Below, one piece after another: positions 35,786 through 43,761 of a stretch of DNA of 64,000 nt. A program made the translations under genes and the position numbers. Origin of the DNA: Burkholderiales bacterium (GTDB lineage: Bacteria; Pseudomonadota; Gammaproteobacteria; Burkholderiales; Burkholderiaceae_C); the NCBI GenBank assembly GCA_019510465.1, contig JAEKKH010000154.1:1-64000 (forward strand). The letters are read 5' to 3'. Below the pieces are notes generated by a model. The model made no database searches and was not told the origin of the DNA. It saw only the letters and a list, made by a program, of their open reading frames with translations. The number at the start of each line of letters is the position of its first letter. Within the stretch, counting starts at the first letter, position 1.

Positions 35786-36943
35786 TTACGGCTGGACCTT
35801 CCAGGCGCCGTTCTCGATCTTGACCATCACGCGGGCGCGCTGGTCCAGGCCCAGGTGGTCGGTCGGGCTCATGTTGAAGATGCCGTGCGCGCCGGCCACG
35901 TCCTTGGCGTTCTCGAGCGCGTCGCGCAGCGCAGCGCGGAACTCGGGCGTGCCGGGCTGTGCCTTCTTCAGCGCGACGGGCACGGCCGCGGCCATCAGCC
36001 TGCCGGCGTCCCAGGCGTGGCCGCCGAAGGTCGACACCGTGTCCTTGCCGTACATCGCCTCGTACCTGGTGACGTAGTCGATGGCGGAGTTGCGCACCGG
36101 GTTCGATGCCGGCAGCTGCCTGGCCACCAGCACCGGGCCCGCGGGCAGGTAGGTGCCTTCGACGTTCTTGCCGCCCACGCGCAGGAAGTCGGCGTTGGCC
36201 ACGCCGTGGGTCTGGTAGATCAGGCCCGTGTAGCCGCGCTCCTTGAGCGTGATCTGCGGCAGCGCGGCCGGCGTGCCGGAGCCGCCGACCAGGATCGCGT
36301 CGGGCTTGGCGGCCTGCAGCTTGAGCACCTGCGCCGTGACCGACGAGTCGTTGCGCGCGAAGCGCTCGTTGGCGACGACCGTGATGCCCTTGAGCGCCGC
36401 CGCCTTGGAGAACTCGTTGTACCAGCCCTCGCCGTAGGCGTCGGCAAAGCCGATGTAGCCCACCGTCTTGACGCCGTGGTCCTTCATGTGGGATGCGATC
36501 GCCAGCGACATCATGATGTCGTTCTGCGGCGTCTTGAACACCCACCTGCGCTTGGCGTCCACGGGGTCGACGATCTTGGCCGACGCGGCCATCGAGATCA
36601 TCGGCACCTGCGCCTCGGAGACGACGTCGATCATCGCCAGCGAGTTGGGCGTGACGGTCGAGCCCAGGATGACGTCGACCTTGTCCTCGGTGATCAGCTT
36701 GCGCGTGTTGCTGACGGCCTTGGTGGTGTCGGAACCGTCGTCCAGCACGATGTAGTGCACCTTCTGGCCGGCGATCTCCTGCGGCATCAGCGCGATCGTG
36801 TTCTTCTCCGGGATGCCCAGCGACGCGGCCGGGCCGGTGGCCGACACCGTGACGCCGACGTTGATGTCGGCCAGCGCGGCCCCGGCGGCCAGCGCGAGCA
36901 CGGCGGCCACGAGGGCCCGGAACGGGAAGCGGTTCTTGTTCAT
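35786..36943 (-). CDS. ABC transporter substrate-binding protein (branched-chain/aromatic type)
   Basis: 385 residues with a signal peptide (RALVAAVLALAAGAALAD). It has the periplasmic binding protein type I fold of the LivK/AmiC group: INVGVTVSATGPAASLGIPEKN, KVHYIVLDDGSDTTKAVSNT, the GSTVTPNSLAMIDVV cleft loop, and HGVKTVGYIGFADAYGEGWY. In some betaproteobacteria such a protein belongs to the paa cluster and serves phenylacetate uptake, which fits here. The permease and ATPase genes are missing from the cluster. It lies 26 bp after the TetR gene, so the two are co-transcribed. Confidence 0.88.
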   Translation of the reverse strand: MNKNRFPFRALVAAVLALAAGAALADINVGVTVSATGPAASLGIPEKNTIALMPQEIAGQKVHYIVLDDGSDTTKAVSNTRKLITEDKVDVILGSTVTPNSLAMIDVVSEAQVPMISMAASAKIVDPVDAKRRWVFKTPQNDIMMSLAIASHMKDHGVKTVGYIGFADAYGEGWYNEFSKAAALKGITVVANERFARNDSSVTAQVLKLQAAKPDAILVGGSGTPAALPQITLKERGYTGLIYQTHGVANADFLRVGGKNVEGTYLPAGPVLVARQLPASNPVRNSAIDYVTRYEAMYGKDTVSTFGGHAWDAGRLMAAAVPVALKKAQPGTPEFRAALRDALENAKDVAGAHGIFNMSPTDHLGLDQRARVMVKIENGAWKVQP

Positions 36944-36969
36944 CTCGATCGTCTCCATCAATCAGCTTG

Positions 36970-37620
36970 TCAGTCGGTGAGGGAAGGTACAGCGGCATCC
37001 CGGCGCGCCGCGCCGCGGGGCTTGCGCACCGCGGCCAGGCCGCCGAAGAACAGGTCGGCCACGAGCGGCGCCATCTGCTCGTGGGTGAGGCTGCCATCGG
37101 GGCGCAGCCACGTGAACATCCAGTTGATCATGCCGAACAGCAGCATCGCCAGCGGCCGGTCGAGCTCGTTGCGCGCGAGGTTCGGGCGCACGGCCGCGAT
37201 GGCGTCGGCGAAGGCGGCCACGACGCGGCGCTGCGGCTCCTGCACGCGGGCGCGCTCGTCGGGCTCGAGGAAGCGCACGTCCTCGGTCAGCACGCGGTGC
37301 TCGTTCTGCGCGTCGGCGTATTCGCGCACGAAGCGCAGGATCAGGGCGCGCAGCCGCGTGTCGGCGTCGGCCTCGCGCGTCTCCTGCAGCACCTCGGCGA
37401 CGAACTGCTCCAGCCGCGCGACGTGGCCCGCGGTGATCTGGAACAGCAGCTCGCGCTTGTCGCGCCAGTAGTGGTAGAGGCCGGCCTTGGACACGCCGCA
37501 GGCCGCGGCGATGTCGTTCATGGACGTGGCGGTGTAGCCCTGCTCCGCGAACAGCTTGGCCGCCTGCGCGAGGATGGTGTCGCGCTGGTCGTCGTAGGTG
37601 GCGGAGCGGGTGCGGGCCAT
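36970..37620 (-). CDS. paaR: TetR-family regulator of phenylacetate genes
   Basis: 216 residues. The TetR helix-turn-helix is residues 10-55 (DQRDTILAQAAKLFAEQGYT, then SMNDIAAACGVSKAGLYHYW), followed by a ligand domain ending in MFTWLRPDGSLTHEQMA. In betaproteobacteria a TetR-type PaaR represses paa genes and is released by phenylacetyl-CoA. A perfect palindrome between paaG and paaY (44728-44741) is the probable operator, but no similar site lies near this gene itself. The gene is inside the cluster between paaE and the binding-protein gene. Symbol given from context and family. Confidence 0.85.
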   Translation of the reverse strand: MARTRSATYDDQRDTILAQAAKLFAEQGYTATSMNDIAAACGVSKAGLYHYWRDKRELLFQITAGHVARLEQFVAEVLQETREADADTRLRALILRFVREYADAQNEHRVLTEDVRFLEPDERARVQEPQRRVVAAFADAIAAVRPNLARNELDRPLAMLLFGMINWMFTWLRPDGSLTHEQMAPLVADLFFGGLAAVRKPRGAARRDAAVPSLTD

Positions 37621-37663
37621 CAGTGCTGCGATTGGAAGTTCGTCTGCACGCGAGCGCAGAGGC

Positions 37664-37850
37664 GAGGGGTCTGGCATCTCCTTCGTCCGCGCCGCGCGGT
37701 CGGCGAAGGCCGGGAGCTCGGCCGCGGACGGAGGCAATGCCTGACCCCGCGTTCCTGCGAAACCGGGGTCGGGCATTGCCTCGAATCGCGGCGAAGCTGC
37801 CGATTGTCATGCAACCGGGCAGCGCGATCCGAGGAGATGCCAGATCCCTT
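37664..37850. repeat. nested REP-like palindromes between paaR and paaE
   Basis: Inner arms GAGGCAATGCCTGACCCCG (37731-37749) and CGGGGTCGGGCATTGCCTC (37764-37782) are inverted repeats with one mismatch and a 14-bp loop. Outer arms GAGGGGTCTGGCATCTCCT (37664-37682) and AGGAGATGCCAGATCCCTT (37832-37850) pair with two mismatches. The GGGGTC core is shared with the array at 41832-42007. Looks like a REP-type dispersed element rather than a terminator. Confidence 0.75.
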
Positions 37851-37891
37851 GCATGGCAGCGCGCGGACGACGGTCGGAGGCATGCCGTTCT

Positions 37892-38992
37892 TCAGCGGTG
37901 GTCGAACGAGATCTTCACCTCGGCCGTCGTCGGGTGCGCCTGGCAGGTCAGGATGAAGCCGGCGTCGAGGTCGCGCTTCTCGAGCGCGTAGTTGCGCGTC
38001 ATGCGCACCTCGCCGGAATCGAGGTGCGCGCGGCAGGTGCCGCACACGCCCGACTTGCAGGAGTACGGCACGTCGAGGCCGGCGTGGGCGCAGGCGTCGA
38101 GCAGGTTGTTGTCGGCCTCGTGGAACTCGATCTGGTGCGTGACGCCGTCGCGCACGACGGTGAGCTGCGCGTCGGCCGCGTCGCCCGGCGCCGGGGCCGG
38201 CACCGGCGCGGCCTGCGCGCCGAAGCCCGTGTCGGCGGGGATCGGCACGCCGAAGCGCTCGATGTGGATGCGGTCGGCCGCGACGCCCGCGGCCAGCAAC
38301 GCGGCCTCGGCCTCGTCGTTCATCATGAACGGGCCGCAGACGAAGGCGTGGTCGATGTGGTCGGCCCTGATCAGCCCCTGCAGGAACTCGCCCAGCTTCG
38401 CGCGGTCGAGGACGCCCTGGTTCAGCGGCGAATCCACGCGCTCCTCGGAGAACACGTGGTGCAGCGATACCCGGGTGACGTACCGGTTCTTCAGGTCTTC
38501 CAGTTCTTCCCTGAACATCGTCGACGCCGCGCGGCGGTTGCCGTAGACCAGCGTCACGCGGCTGCCCGGCTCGTTGGCGAGCACGGTGCGCATGATGGAG
38601 ATCATCGGCGTGATGCCGCTGCCGCCGGCCACGCACAGGTAGTTGCGGTGCACGCTCGCGTCGATGGGCACGAAGAAGCGGCCCTGCGGGGGCATGACGT
38701 CGATGGTGTCGCCGGCGCGCAGGTTCTCGGCCAGCCAGTTCGAGAAGCGCCCTCCGCGCACGCGCCGCACGCCCACGCGGAGCTCGCCGTCGTCGATGCC
38801 CGCGCAGATCGAGTACGAGCGGCGCACCTCCTCGCCCGCGATGCGCTGGCGCAGCGTCAGGTACTGGCCCTGCGTGAAGCGGAAGCGGTCGCCGAGCTCC
38901 TCGGGGATGTCGAACGAGACGACCATCGCCTCGTCGGTCTCGGGGCGCACGCAGCGCACCTTCAGCGGATGGAAATGGGTGTCGACGGCCAT
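37892..38992 (-). CDS. paaE: phenylacetyl-CoA epoxidase reductase subunit
   Basis: 366 residues. N-terminal FAD-binding barrel (EVRRSYSICAGIDDGELRVGVRRV...), NAD-binding middle (LCVAGGSGITPMISIMRTVL, and FVCGPFMM), and a C-terminal plant-type [2Fe-2S] domain with Cys312, Cys317, Cys320 and Cys350. This order matches PaaE, which passes electrons from NADPH to the PaaAC di-iron centre for epoxidation of phenylacetyl-CoA. The start is 3 bp after the paaD stop, so translation is probably coupled. The gene after it, paaR, is separated by a 271-bp repeat-rich gap. Confidence 0.95.
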   Translation of the reverse strand: MAVDTHFHPLKVRCVRPETDEAMVVSFDIPEELGDRFRFTQGQYLTLRQRIAGEEVRRSYSICAGIDDGELRVGVRRVRGGRFSNWLAENLRAGDTIDVMPPQGRFFVPIDASVHRNYLCVAGGSGITPMISIMRTVLANEPGSRVTLVYGNRRAASTMFREELEDLKNRYVTRVSLHHVFSEERVDSPLNQGVLDRAKLGEFLQGLIRADHIDHAFVCGPFMMNDEAEAALLAAGVAADRIHIERFGVPIPADTGFGAQAAPVPAPAPGDAADAQLTVVRDGVTHQIEFHEADNNLLDACAHAGLDVPYSCKSGVCGTCRAHLDSGEVRMTRNYALEKRDLDAGFILTCQAHPTTAEVKISFDHR

Positions 38993-38995
38993 GGC

Positions 38996-39589
38996 TCAGA
39001 GGGGTTTGAAATGCTCGAAGGGCTCGCGGCAGGCGAGGCAGCGGTACAGCGACTTGCAGGCGGTCGAGCCGAAGGCCGACAAGCGCTCGGTCCGCGCGCT
39101 GCCGCAGCGCGGGCAGGCGACATCGCGCGCCATGAGCCGGATGCGATGGACGGCCCCCTCGCTCCTCCCGTCGCTGCCCCCGGGGGGAGAGCTCGCCGGT
39201 CCTCGGGTGCGACCCCCGGACGGCGAATCGGAGGCGCAGGCGCCCGGCGGCGCGATGCCGTAGGCGCGCAGCTTCTCGCGGCCTTCCGGCGTGATCCAGT
39301 CGGTCGTCCAGGCGGGCGCGCGCCGCTGCGTCACGCGCGCGGGCCCGAGGCCGGCGTCGTCGATGGCGGCGGCGATGGCCTGTTCGATGACCTCGGTCGC
39401 GGGGCAGCCGGAGTAGGTCGGCGTCACGAGCACCTCGAGCCCGTCGTCATGCTCGATCACGCCGCGCACGATGCCGAGGTCGGTGACGGAGATCGCCGGC
39501 ACCTCGGGGTCGAGCACGCCGTGCAGCACCTCCCACGCCCGCGCGACGCGTGCGGAGGAGGGCCCGGGCGCCGCCATCGCACTCACCAT
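38996..39589 (-). CDS. paaD: epoxidase maturation protein with an unusual inserted linker
   Basis: 197 residues. The first 115 residues are a DUF59/MIP18-like domain (VLHGVLDPEVPAISVTDLG, VTPTYSGCPATEVIEQAIAA) and end with REKLRAYGIAPP. The last 39 residues are the PaaD-specific cysteine domain (CPRCGSARTERLSAFGSTACKSLYRCLACREPF), probably binding iron-sulfur or zinc. Between them, about 43 residues (116-158) with Ser/Gly/Arg-rich sequence are not expected in the family. Their coding sequence at 39149-39217 is a diverged copy of the 81-bp repeat near paaZ. PaaD assists assembly of the epoxidase. The start overlaps paaC by 7 bp. Confidence 0.9.
   Translation of the reverse strand: MVSAMAAPGPSSARVARAWEVLHGVLDPEVPAISVTDLGIVRGVIEHDDGLEVLVTPTYSGCPATEVIEQAIAAAIDDAGLGPARVTQRRAPAWTTDWITPEGREKLRAYGIAPPGACASDSPSGGRTRGPASSPPGGSDGRSEGAVHRIRLMARDVACPRCGSARTERLSAFGSTACKSLYRCLACREPFEHFKPL
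39148..39222 (+). repeat. diverged copy of the 81-bp repeat inside paaD
   Basis: GACGGCCCCCTCGCTCCTCC, then TCGCTGCCCCCGGGGGGAGA and GAGCTCGCCGGTCCTCGGGT match the minus-strand reading of the tandem unit at 33194-33598. The relation is also seen in protein: the paaD stretch SSPPGGSDGRSEGAV and the repeat frame SSPSGGSDGRSEGAV differ at one residue. The copy is in frame with paaD. Confidence 0.85.
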
Positions 39590-40425
39590 TGCCCGCCCGG
39601 GAACGAGCGCTGCAGCGCCTGCATCTCGGCCAGCAGGTAGCCCATGTGCTCGCTGTGCACGCCGCGCGAGCCGGTGGAGCGGAACGCGCCCGAGGCCGGG
39701 ATCTTCAGGCCGGCGTCGGCGAACACCGGCTCGACGATGGCCTGCCAGCCCACGCGCAGCGCCGCGCGCACCGGGCCGAGGCCGGACTCGGCCGCGGCGG
39801 TGTCGACGGCATCGGTCTCGAACAGCTCCGCGGTGTAGGGCCAGAGGCGATCGACCGCCTGGCGCATGCGGCGCGTCGAATCCTCGCTGCCGTCGCCCAG
39901 GCGCACCACCCAGTCGCCCGCGTGGGCCACGTGGTAGCGCGATTCCTTGACGGCCTTGCCGGCGATGGCGGCGACCTCGGCGTCGCCCGACTGCGCGAGC
40001 TTGGCCCACGACACGTGCATCCAGGCGGACAGCAGGAAGTTGCGCAGGACGGCGTCGGCGAAGTCGCGGCCCGCGCGGCGGCCCGGCAGCTCGGCGATCG
40101 TGAAGTTGAAGAAGGCGCGTTCATCGCGCAGGAACGCGAGCTGGTCCTCGTCGAAGCCGGTCTGGCGGCCCACGTGCGTCAGCAGCGCGCGCGCCTGGCC
40201 CACGAGGTCGAGCGCGAGGTTGGTCAGCGCGATGTCCTCTTCGAGGATCGGCGCATGGCCGCTCCATTCGGCCAGGCGCTGCGCGTGGATCAGGCAGCTG
40301 TCGCCGATGCGCATCAGGTAGGTCTGCTGCGGCGTCGGCGCGAACCGGATGGACTCGGTCGTCGCCGAGGCGGCCGCGGCGCTGGGACTCGCGCTCGTCG
40401 GCAAGGGGGCGAAGGAGGTGCTCAT
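39583..40425 (-). CDS. paaC: phenylacetyl-CoA epoxidase subunit
   Basis: 280 residues from the ATG at 40425. Helical-bundle protein of the PaaC type: YLMRIGDSCLIHAQRLAEW, ALTNLALDLVGQARALLTHV, RDERAFFNFTIAELPG, ESRYHVAHAGDWVVRLGDGSEDS, and SRGVHSEHMGYLLAEMQALQRSFPGG. PaaC is the structural partner of PaaA in the multicomponent epoxidase. The N-terminal 20 residues are Ser/Ala/Pro-rich. It starts 8 bp after the stop of paaB and overlaps paaD by 7 bp. Confidence 0.95.
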   Translation of the reverse strand: MSTSFAPLPTSASPSAAAASATTESIRFAPTPQQTYLMRIGDSCLIHAQRLAEWSGHAPILEEDIALTNLALDLVGQARALLTHVGRQTGFDEDQLAFLRDERAFFNFTIAELPGRRAGRDFADAVLRNFLLSAWMHVSWAKLAQSGDAEVAAIAGKAVKESRYHVAHAGDWVVRLGDGSEDSTRRMRQAVDRLWPYTAELFETDAVDTAAAESGLGPVRAALRVGWQAIVEPVFADAGLKIPASGAFRSTGSRGVHSEHMGYLLAEMQALQRSFPGGQW

Positions 40426-40433
40426 GGCGTCGC

Positions 40434-40769
40434 TCACATGTGGCCGACTTCGGGCGGCAGCTCGTAGAAGGTCGGATGGCGGTAGACCTTGTCCTCCATC
40501 GGATCGAACAGCATCGCCTTGTCGGCCGGGTCGGACGCGACGATCTGGTCGGAGCGCACGACCCACACGCTGATGCCTTCCTGGCGGCGGGTGTAGACCT
40601 CGCGCGCCAGCTGCAGCGCCATCTTCGAGTCGGCGGCGTGCAGGCTGCCGCAGTGCTTGTGGTCGAGGCCGGCCTTGGGGCGCAGGAACACCTCCCACAG
40701 CGGCCACTCATGGGCCTGGACCTTGGCGTTGGCGTTGGCGTTGGCGAGATCGGTGGCGGATGCGGTCAT
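40434..40769 (-). CDS. paaB: phenylacetyl-CoA epoxidase subunit
   Basis: 111 residues. The core WPLWEVFLRPKAGLDHKHCG, LHAADSKMALQLAREVYTRR and GISVWVVRSDQIVASDP matches PaaB, the small bridging subunit of the epoxidase complex. An unusual low-complexity start (ANANANAK) comes from four copies of the hexamer TTGGCG on the plus strand (40723-40746). The repeat is in frame and so only changes the number of Asn-Ala units. Gap to paaA is 28 bp. Confidence 0.95.
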   Translation of the reverse strand: MTASATDLANANANAKVQAHEWPLWEVFLRPKAGLDHKHCGSLHAADSKMALQLAREVYTRRQEGISVWVVRSDQIVASDPADKAMLFDPMEDKVYRHPTFYELPPEVGHM

Positions 40770-40797
40770 GTCGTTGCTCTCTTCGATGTTCGTGTGA

Positions 40798-41805
40798 TCA
40801 GGCCGCGGCCTTCTCGTTGCGGGCGGCCAGCTTGCGGGCGTGGGCGAGGGCCGCCTCGCGCACCCACTCGCCGTCGTTCCAGGCGTCCACGCGCTCGGCC
40901 AGGCGTTCCTTGTTGCACGGGCCGTCGCCGCCGACGACCTGCCAGAACTCCGTCCAGTCGATGGCGCCGAAGTCGTAGGCGCCGCGCGCCTCGTTCCACT
41001 TCAGGTCGGGGTCGGGCAGCGACACGCCGAGGATCCTGGCCTGTTCGACGGTGGCGTTGACGAACTTCTGGCGCAGCTCGTCGTTGGTGAGCCGCTTGAT
41101 GCCCCAGCGCATCGACTGCGCCGTGTTGGGCGACTGGTCGTCCGGCGGGCCGAACATCATCAGGCTGGGCCACCACCAGCGGTTGGTGGCGTCCTGCACC
41201 ATCGCGCGCTGCGCATCGGTGCCCCTCTGCATCATCGTCAGCAGCGCGTCGTAGCCCTGGCGCTGGTGGAACGACTCCTCGCGGCAGATGCGCACCATCG
41301 CGCGGGCATACGGCGCATACGAGCAGCGGCACAGCGGGATCTGGTTCATGATGGCCGCGCCGTCCACCAGCCAGCCGATCACGCCGACGTCGGCCCAGGT
41401 GAGCGTCGGGTAGTTGAAGATCGACGAGTACTTGGCCTTGCCGGTGTGCAGCGCATCGAGCATCTGGTCGCGCGAGGTGCCGAGCGTCTCGCCGGCCGCG
41501 TACAGGTACAGGCCGTGGCCGGCCTCGTCCTGCACCTTGGCCAGGAGGATCGCCTTGCGCTTGAGCGTCGGCGCGCGCGTGATCCAGTTGCCTTCGGGCA
41601 GCATGCCCACGATCTCGGAGTGCGCGTGCTGGCTGATCTGGCGCACCAGCGTCTTGCGGTAGTGCTCGGGCATCCAGTCCTTGGCCTCGATGAAGCCCTC
41701 GTCGTCGAGCGCCGCCTCGAAGGCCTGCTCGGCGACGACCTCGTCCGCATTGCGGATGGCGACGCGCTCTTCCTTGGGCGCGGTGTCCATGGCTTGGGTG
41801 TACAT
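40798..41805 (-). CDS. paaA: phenylacetyl-CoA epoxidase catalytic subunit
   Basis: 335 residues with a strong AAGGAG ribosome binding site. The di-iron ligands lie in [18 protein letters not shown] (EXXH) and [20 protein letters not shown] (EXXH), with [21 protein letters not shown] and the PLPD-like ending around [15 protein letters not shown] typical of the family. PaaA oxidises the aromatic ring of phenylacetyl-CoA to the 1,2-epoxide. Length is normal. It is first of the tightly packed paaABCDE run and lies 209 bp after paaK, a gap filled with REP-like repeats. Confidence 0.97.
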   Translation of the reverse strand: MYTQAMDTAPKEERVAIRNADEVVAEQAFEAALDDEGFIEAKDWMPEHYRKTLVRQISQHAHSEIVGMLPEGNWITRAPTLKRKAILLAKVQDEAGHGLYLYAAGETLGTSRDQMLDALHTGKAKYSSIFNYPTLTWADVGVIGWLVDGAAIMNQIPLCRCSYAPYARAMVRICREESFHQRQGYDALLTMMQRGTDAQRAMVQDATNRWWWPSLMMFGPPDDQSPNTAQSMRWGIKRLTNDELRQKFVNATVEQARILGVSLPDPDLKWNEARGAYDFGAIDWTEFWQVVGGDGPCNKERLAERVDAWNDGEWVREAALAHARKLAARNEKAAA

Positions 41806-41831
41806 GTCGTACTCCTTCTCGATTCGTGCTG

Positions 41832-42007
41832 GGGGTCAGGTCTTGAATGTTGCGGCGCTGGCCGGGGTCAGGTCTTTGAGCTCTGGGGTCAGGTCTTGAA
41901 CGTTGCGCGCGGAGGCCCTGAGCTCTGGGGTCAGGTCTTGAAAGTTGCGCGCGGAGGCCCCGCCCGATCGCGATCGCCCCGCCGCGCAACGTTCAAGACC
42001 TGACCCC
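41832..42007. repeat. REP-like array of GGGGTCAGG units between paaK and paaA
   Basis: Direct copies of GGGGTCAGGTCTTGAA or a close variant begin at 41832, 41864 (variant GGGGTCAGGTCTTTGAG), 41885 and 41927. One inverted copy lies at 41984-42007 and ends CTGACCCC. Copy four and the inverted copy can pair as a long hairpin. The string GTTGCGC plus GCGGAGGCCC follows two of the copies, giving about 42-bp units. No transposase gene is in the window. Confidence 0.9.
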
Positions 42008-42014
42008 GCATTGG

Positions 42015-43322
42015 CTATTTCCTGCGTTGATCGACGACGCGGCGCGCCTTGCCGACCAGCGTGCGTTCGATGGAATCGGGCGGGCCGACGCGCACCGCGG
42101 TGCTCACGCCGGTCAGCGTCTTGATGCGTTCCTGCAGCTCGCGGCCGACGGCGCCCGGGTCGGCGGCCACGTGCGTGGGCAGCAGCTCGCACAGCACCTC
42201 GACCTGGTCGAGCAGCCCCTCGCGCGTGACCACCAGCTGGTACTGGCCGCCGAGCGCGCCGTGCGCCAGCACGATCTCCTCGATCTGCGTCGGGAACAGG
42301 TTGACGCCGCGGATGATCAGCATGTCGTCGGAGCGGCCGACGATCTTGCCCATGCGGCGCATGCTGCGCGCCGTCGGCGGCAGCAGGCGCGTGAGGTCGC
42401 GCGTGCGGTAGCGGATCACCGGAAAGGCCTGCTTGGTCAGCGTCGTGAAGACGAGCTCGCCCTCTTCGCCGTCGGGCAGCACCTCGCCTGTCTCGGGGTC
42501 GATGATCTCGGGGTAGAAATGGTCTTCCCAGATGACCGGACCGTCCTGCGTCTCGACGCATTCGCTGGCCACGCCGGGGCCCATCACTTCGGACAAGCCG
42601 TAGATGTCGACGGCGTCGATATCGGCGGTCTGCTGGATGTCGCGCCGCATCGCCTCCGTCCAGGGCTCGGCGCCGAAGATGCCCACGCGCACGCTCATCT
42701 GGCGCGGATCCATGCCCTGGCGGCGGAACTCCTCGCAGATCACCTGCATGTACGACGGCGTGACCATGATCGCGTCGGGCTTGAAATCGGTGATCAGCTG
42801 CACCTGCTTCTCGGTCTGGCCGCCGGACATCGGCACCACCGTGCAGCCGAGGCGCTCGGCGCCATAGTGCGCGCCCAGGCCGCCGGTGAACAGGCCGTAG
42901 CCGTAGGCCACGTGCACCATGTCGCCGCGGCGCACCCCCGCGGCGCGCAGCGAGCGCGCCACCAGGTCGGCCCAGTGGTCGATGTCGGAGGACGTGTAGC
43001 CGACGACGGTCGGCTTGCCCGTGGTGCCCGACGACGCGTGCACGCGCACCACCTGTTCGCGCGGCACGGCGAACATCCCGAACGGGTAGTTGGCGCGCAG
43101 GTCGGCCTTGCCGGTGAACGGGAACTTCGCGAGGTCGGCCAGCGTCTTCAGGTCCGACGGATGCACGCCCTTCTCGTCGAACGCGCGCTGGTAGTGCGGC
43201 ACGTTGGCGTAGACGTGCTGCAGCGTGGCGCGCAGGCGCCCCAGCTGCAGCGCGGCGATCTCGTCACGGCTGGCGCGCTCGATGGGGTCCAGTTCGACCG
43301 GACGCACGGCATGCACAGGCAT
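42015..43322 (-). CDS. paaK: phenylacetate-CoA ligase
   Basis: 435 residues. Adenylate-forming motif at residues 97-105 (SSGTTGKPT), with FGMFAVPREQVVRVHA before and GYGLFTGGLGAHYGAE, PSYMQVICEEFRRQGMD, DIYGLSEVMGPGVASEC and RSDDMLIIRGVNLFP after, and the C-terminal lysine-bearing segment near the end. This is the PaaK family that activates phenylacetate to phenylacetyl-CoA, the inducer and first intermediate of the pathway. The start at 43322 has a GGAGGG site formed by the end of paaI. The next gene, paaA, lies after the REP-like array. Confidence 0.97.
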   Translation of the reverse strand: MPVHAVRPVELDPIERASRDEIAALQLGRLRATLQHVYANVPHYQRAFDEKGVHPSDLKTLADLAKFPFTGKADLRANYPFGMFAVPREQVVRVHASSGTTGKPTVVGYTSSDIDHWADLVARSLRAAGVRRGDMVHVAYGYGLFTGGLGAHYGAERLGCTVVPMSGGQTEKQVQLITDFKPDAIMVTPSYMQVICEEFRRQGMDPRQMSVRVGIFGAEPWTEAMRRDIQQTADIDAVDIYGLSEVMGPGVASECVETQDGPVIWEDHFYPEIIDPETGEVLPDGEEGELVFTTLTKQAFPVIRYRTRDLTRLLPPTARSMRRMGKIVGRSDDMLIIRGVNLFPTQIEEIVLAHGALGGQYQLVVTREGLLDQVEVLCELLPTHVAADPGAVGRELQERIKTLTGVSTAVRVGPPDSIERTLVGKARRVVDQRRK

Positions 43323-43323
43323 C

Positions 43324-43761
43324 TCAACCCTCCGCGGCAAGAACGGGCTTGCCTTTCATGGTGTAGGACCGCCCGCGGAACGCGAGCACGCGCTCGTCGC
43401 GCTGGTTGCGCACGTCGACGTCGTAGACGCCCAGGCGGCCCGTCTTGCTCACTTCCACCGCCGTGGCGACGAGCTGGTCGCCCAGCCTGCCCGGGGCGAC
43501 GATCTGCACGTCGAACCCCGCGGCCACGGTGATCTCGTTGTAGGCGTTGCACGCGAACGCGAAGCAGGAGTCGGCCAGCGCGGTCAGCAGGCCGCCCTGG
43601 CAACTGCCGTAGCCGTTGAGCATGTCCTCGCGCACCGTCATCGTCATCGTGCAGCTGCCCGGGCCGATGGCCGCGACGCGCATGCCCATGCCCTGCGAGG
43701 CGCGGTCGGTGGACCACATGTGGTCGCGCACGCGTTCGGCGATGCGTTGCGGCGTCTGCAT
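43324..43761 (-). CDS. paaI: hydroxyphenylacetyl-CoA thioesterase
   Basis: 145 residues, one hotdog domain. DMLNGYGSCQGGLLTALADS, CFAFACNAYNEITVAAGFDV and a C-terminal GRLGVYDVDVRNQRDERVLAF have the PaaI pattern, where the Asn-Gly pair and the following Gly-Gly helix form the active site. PaaI frees CoA from dead-end products of the pathway. Start ATG shares one base with the paaG stop (TGATG), and its own stop is 1 bp before paaK. Confidence 0.95.
   Translation of the reverse strand: MQTPQRIAERVRDHMWSTDRASQGMGMRVAAIGPGSCTMTMTVREDMLNGYGSCQGGLLTALADSCFAFACNAYNEITVAAGFDVQIVAPGRLGDQLVATAVEVSKTGRLGVYDVDVRNQRDERVLAFRGRSYTMKGKPVLAAEG

Noticed and set aside
33119-37471. A very long plus-strand frame opposite paaZ, the binding protein and paaR
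   Set aside because: It is Arg/His/Gly-rich and antisense to well-recognised genes. The 81-bp array at its start is open in every frame because its period is a multiple of three, which artificially lengthens it.
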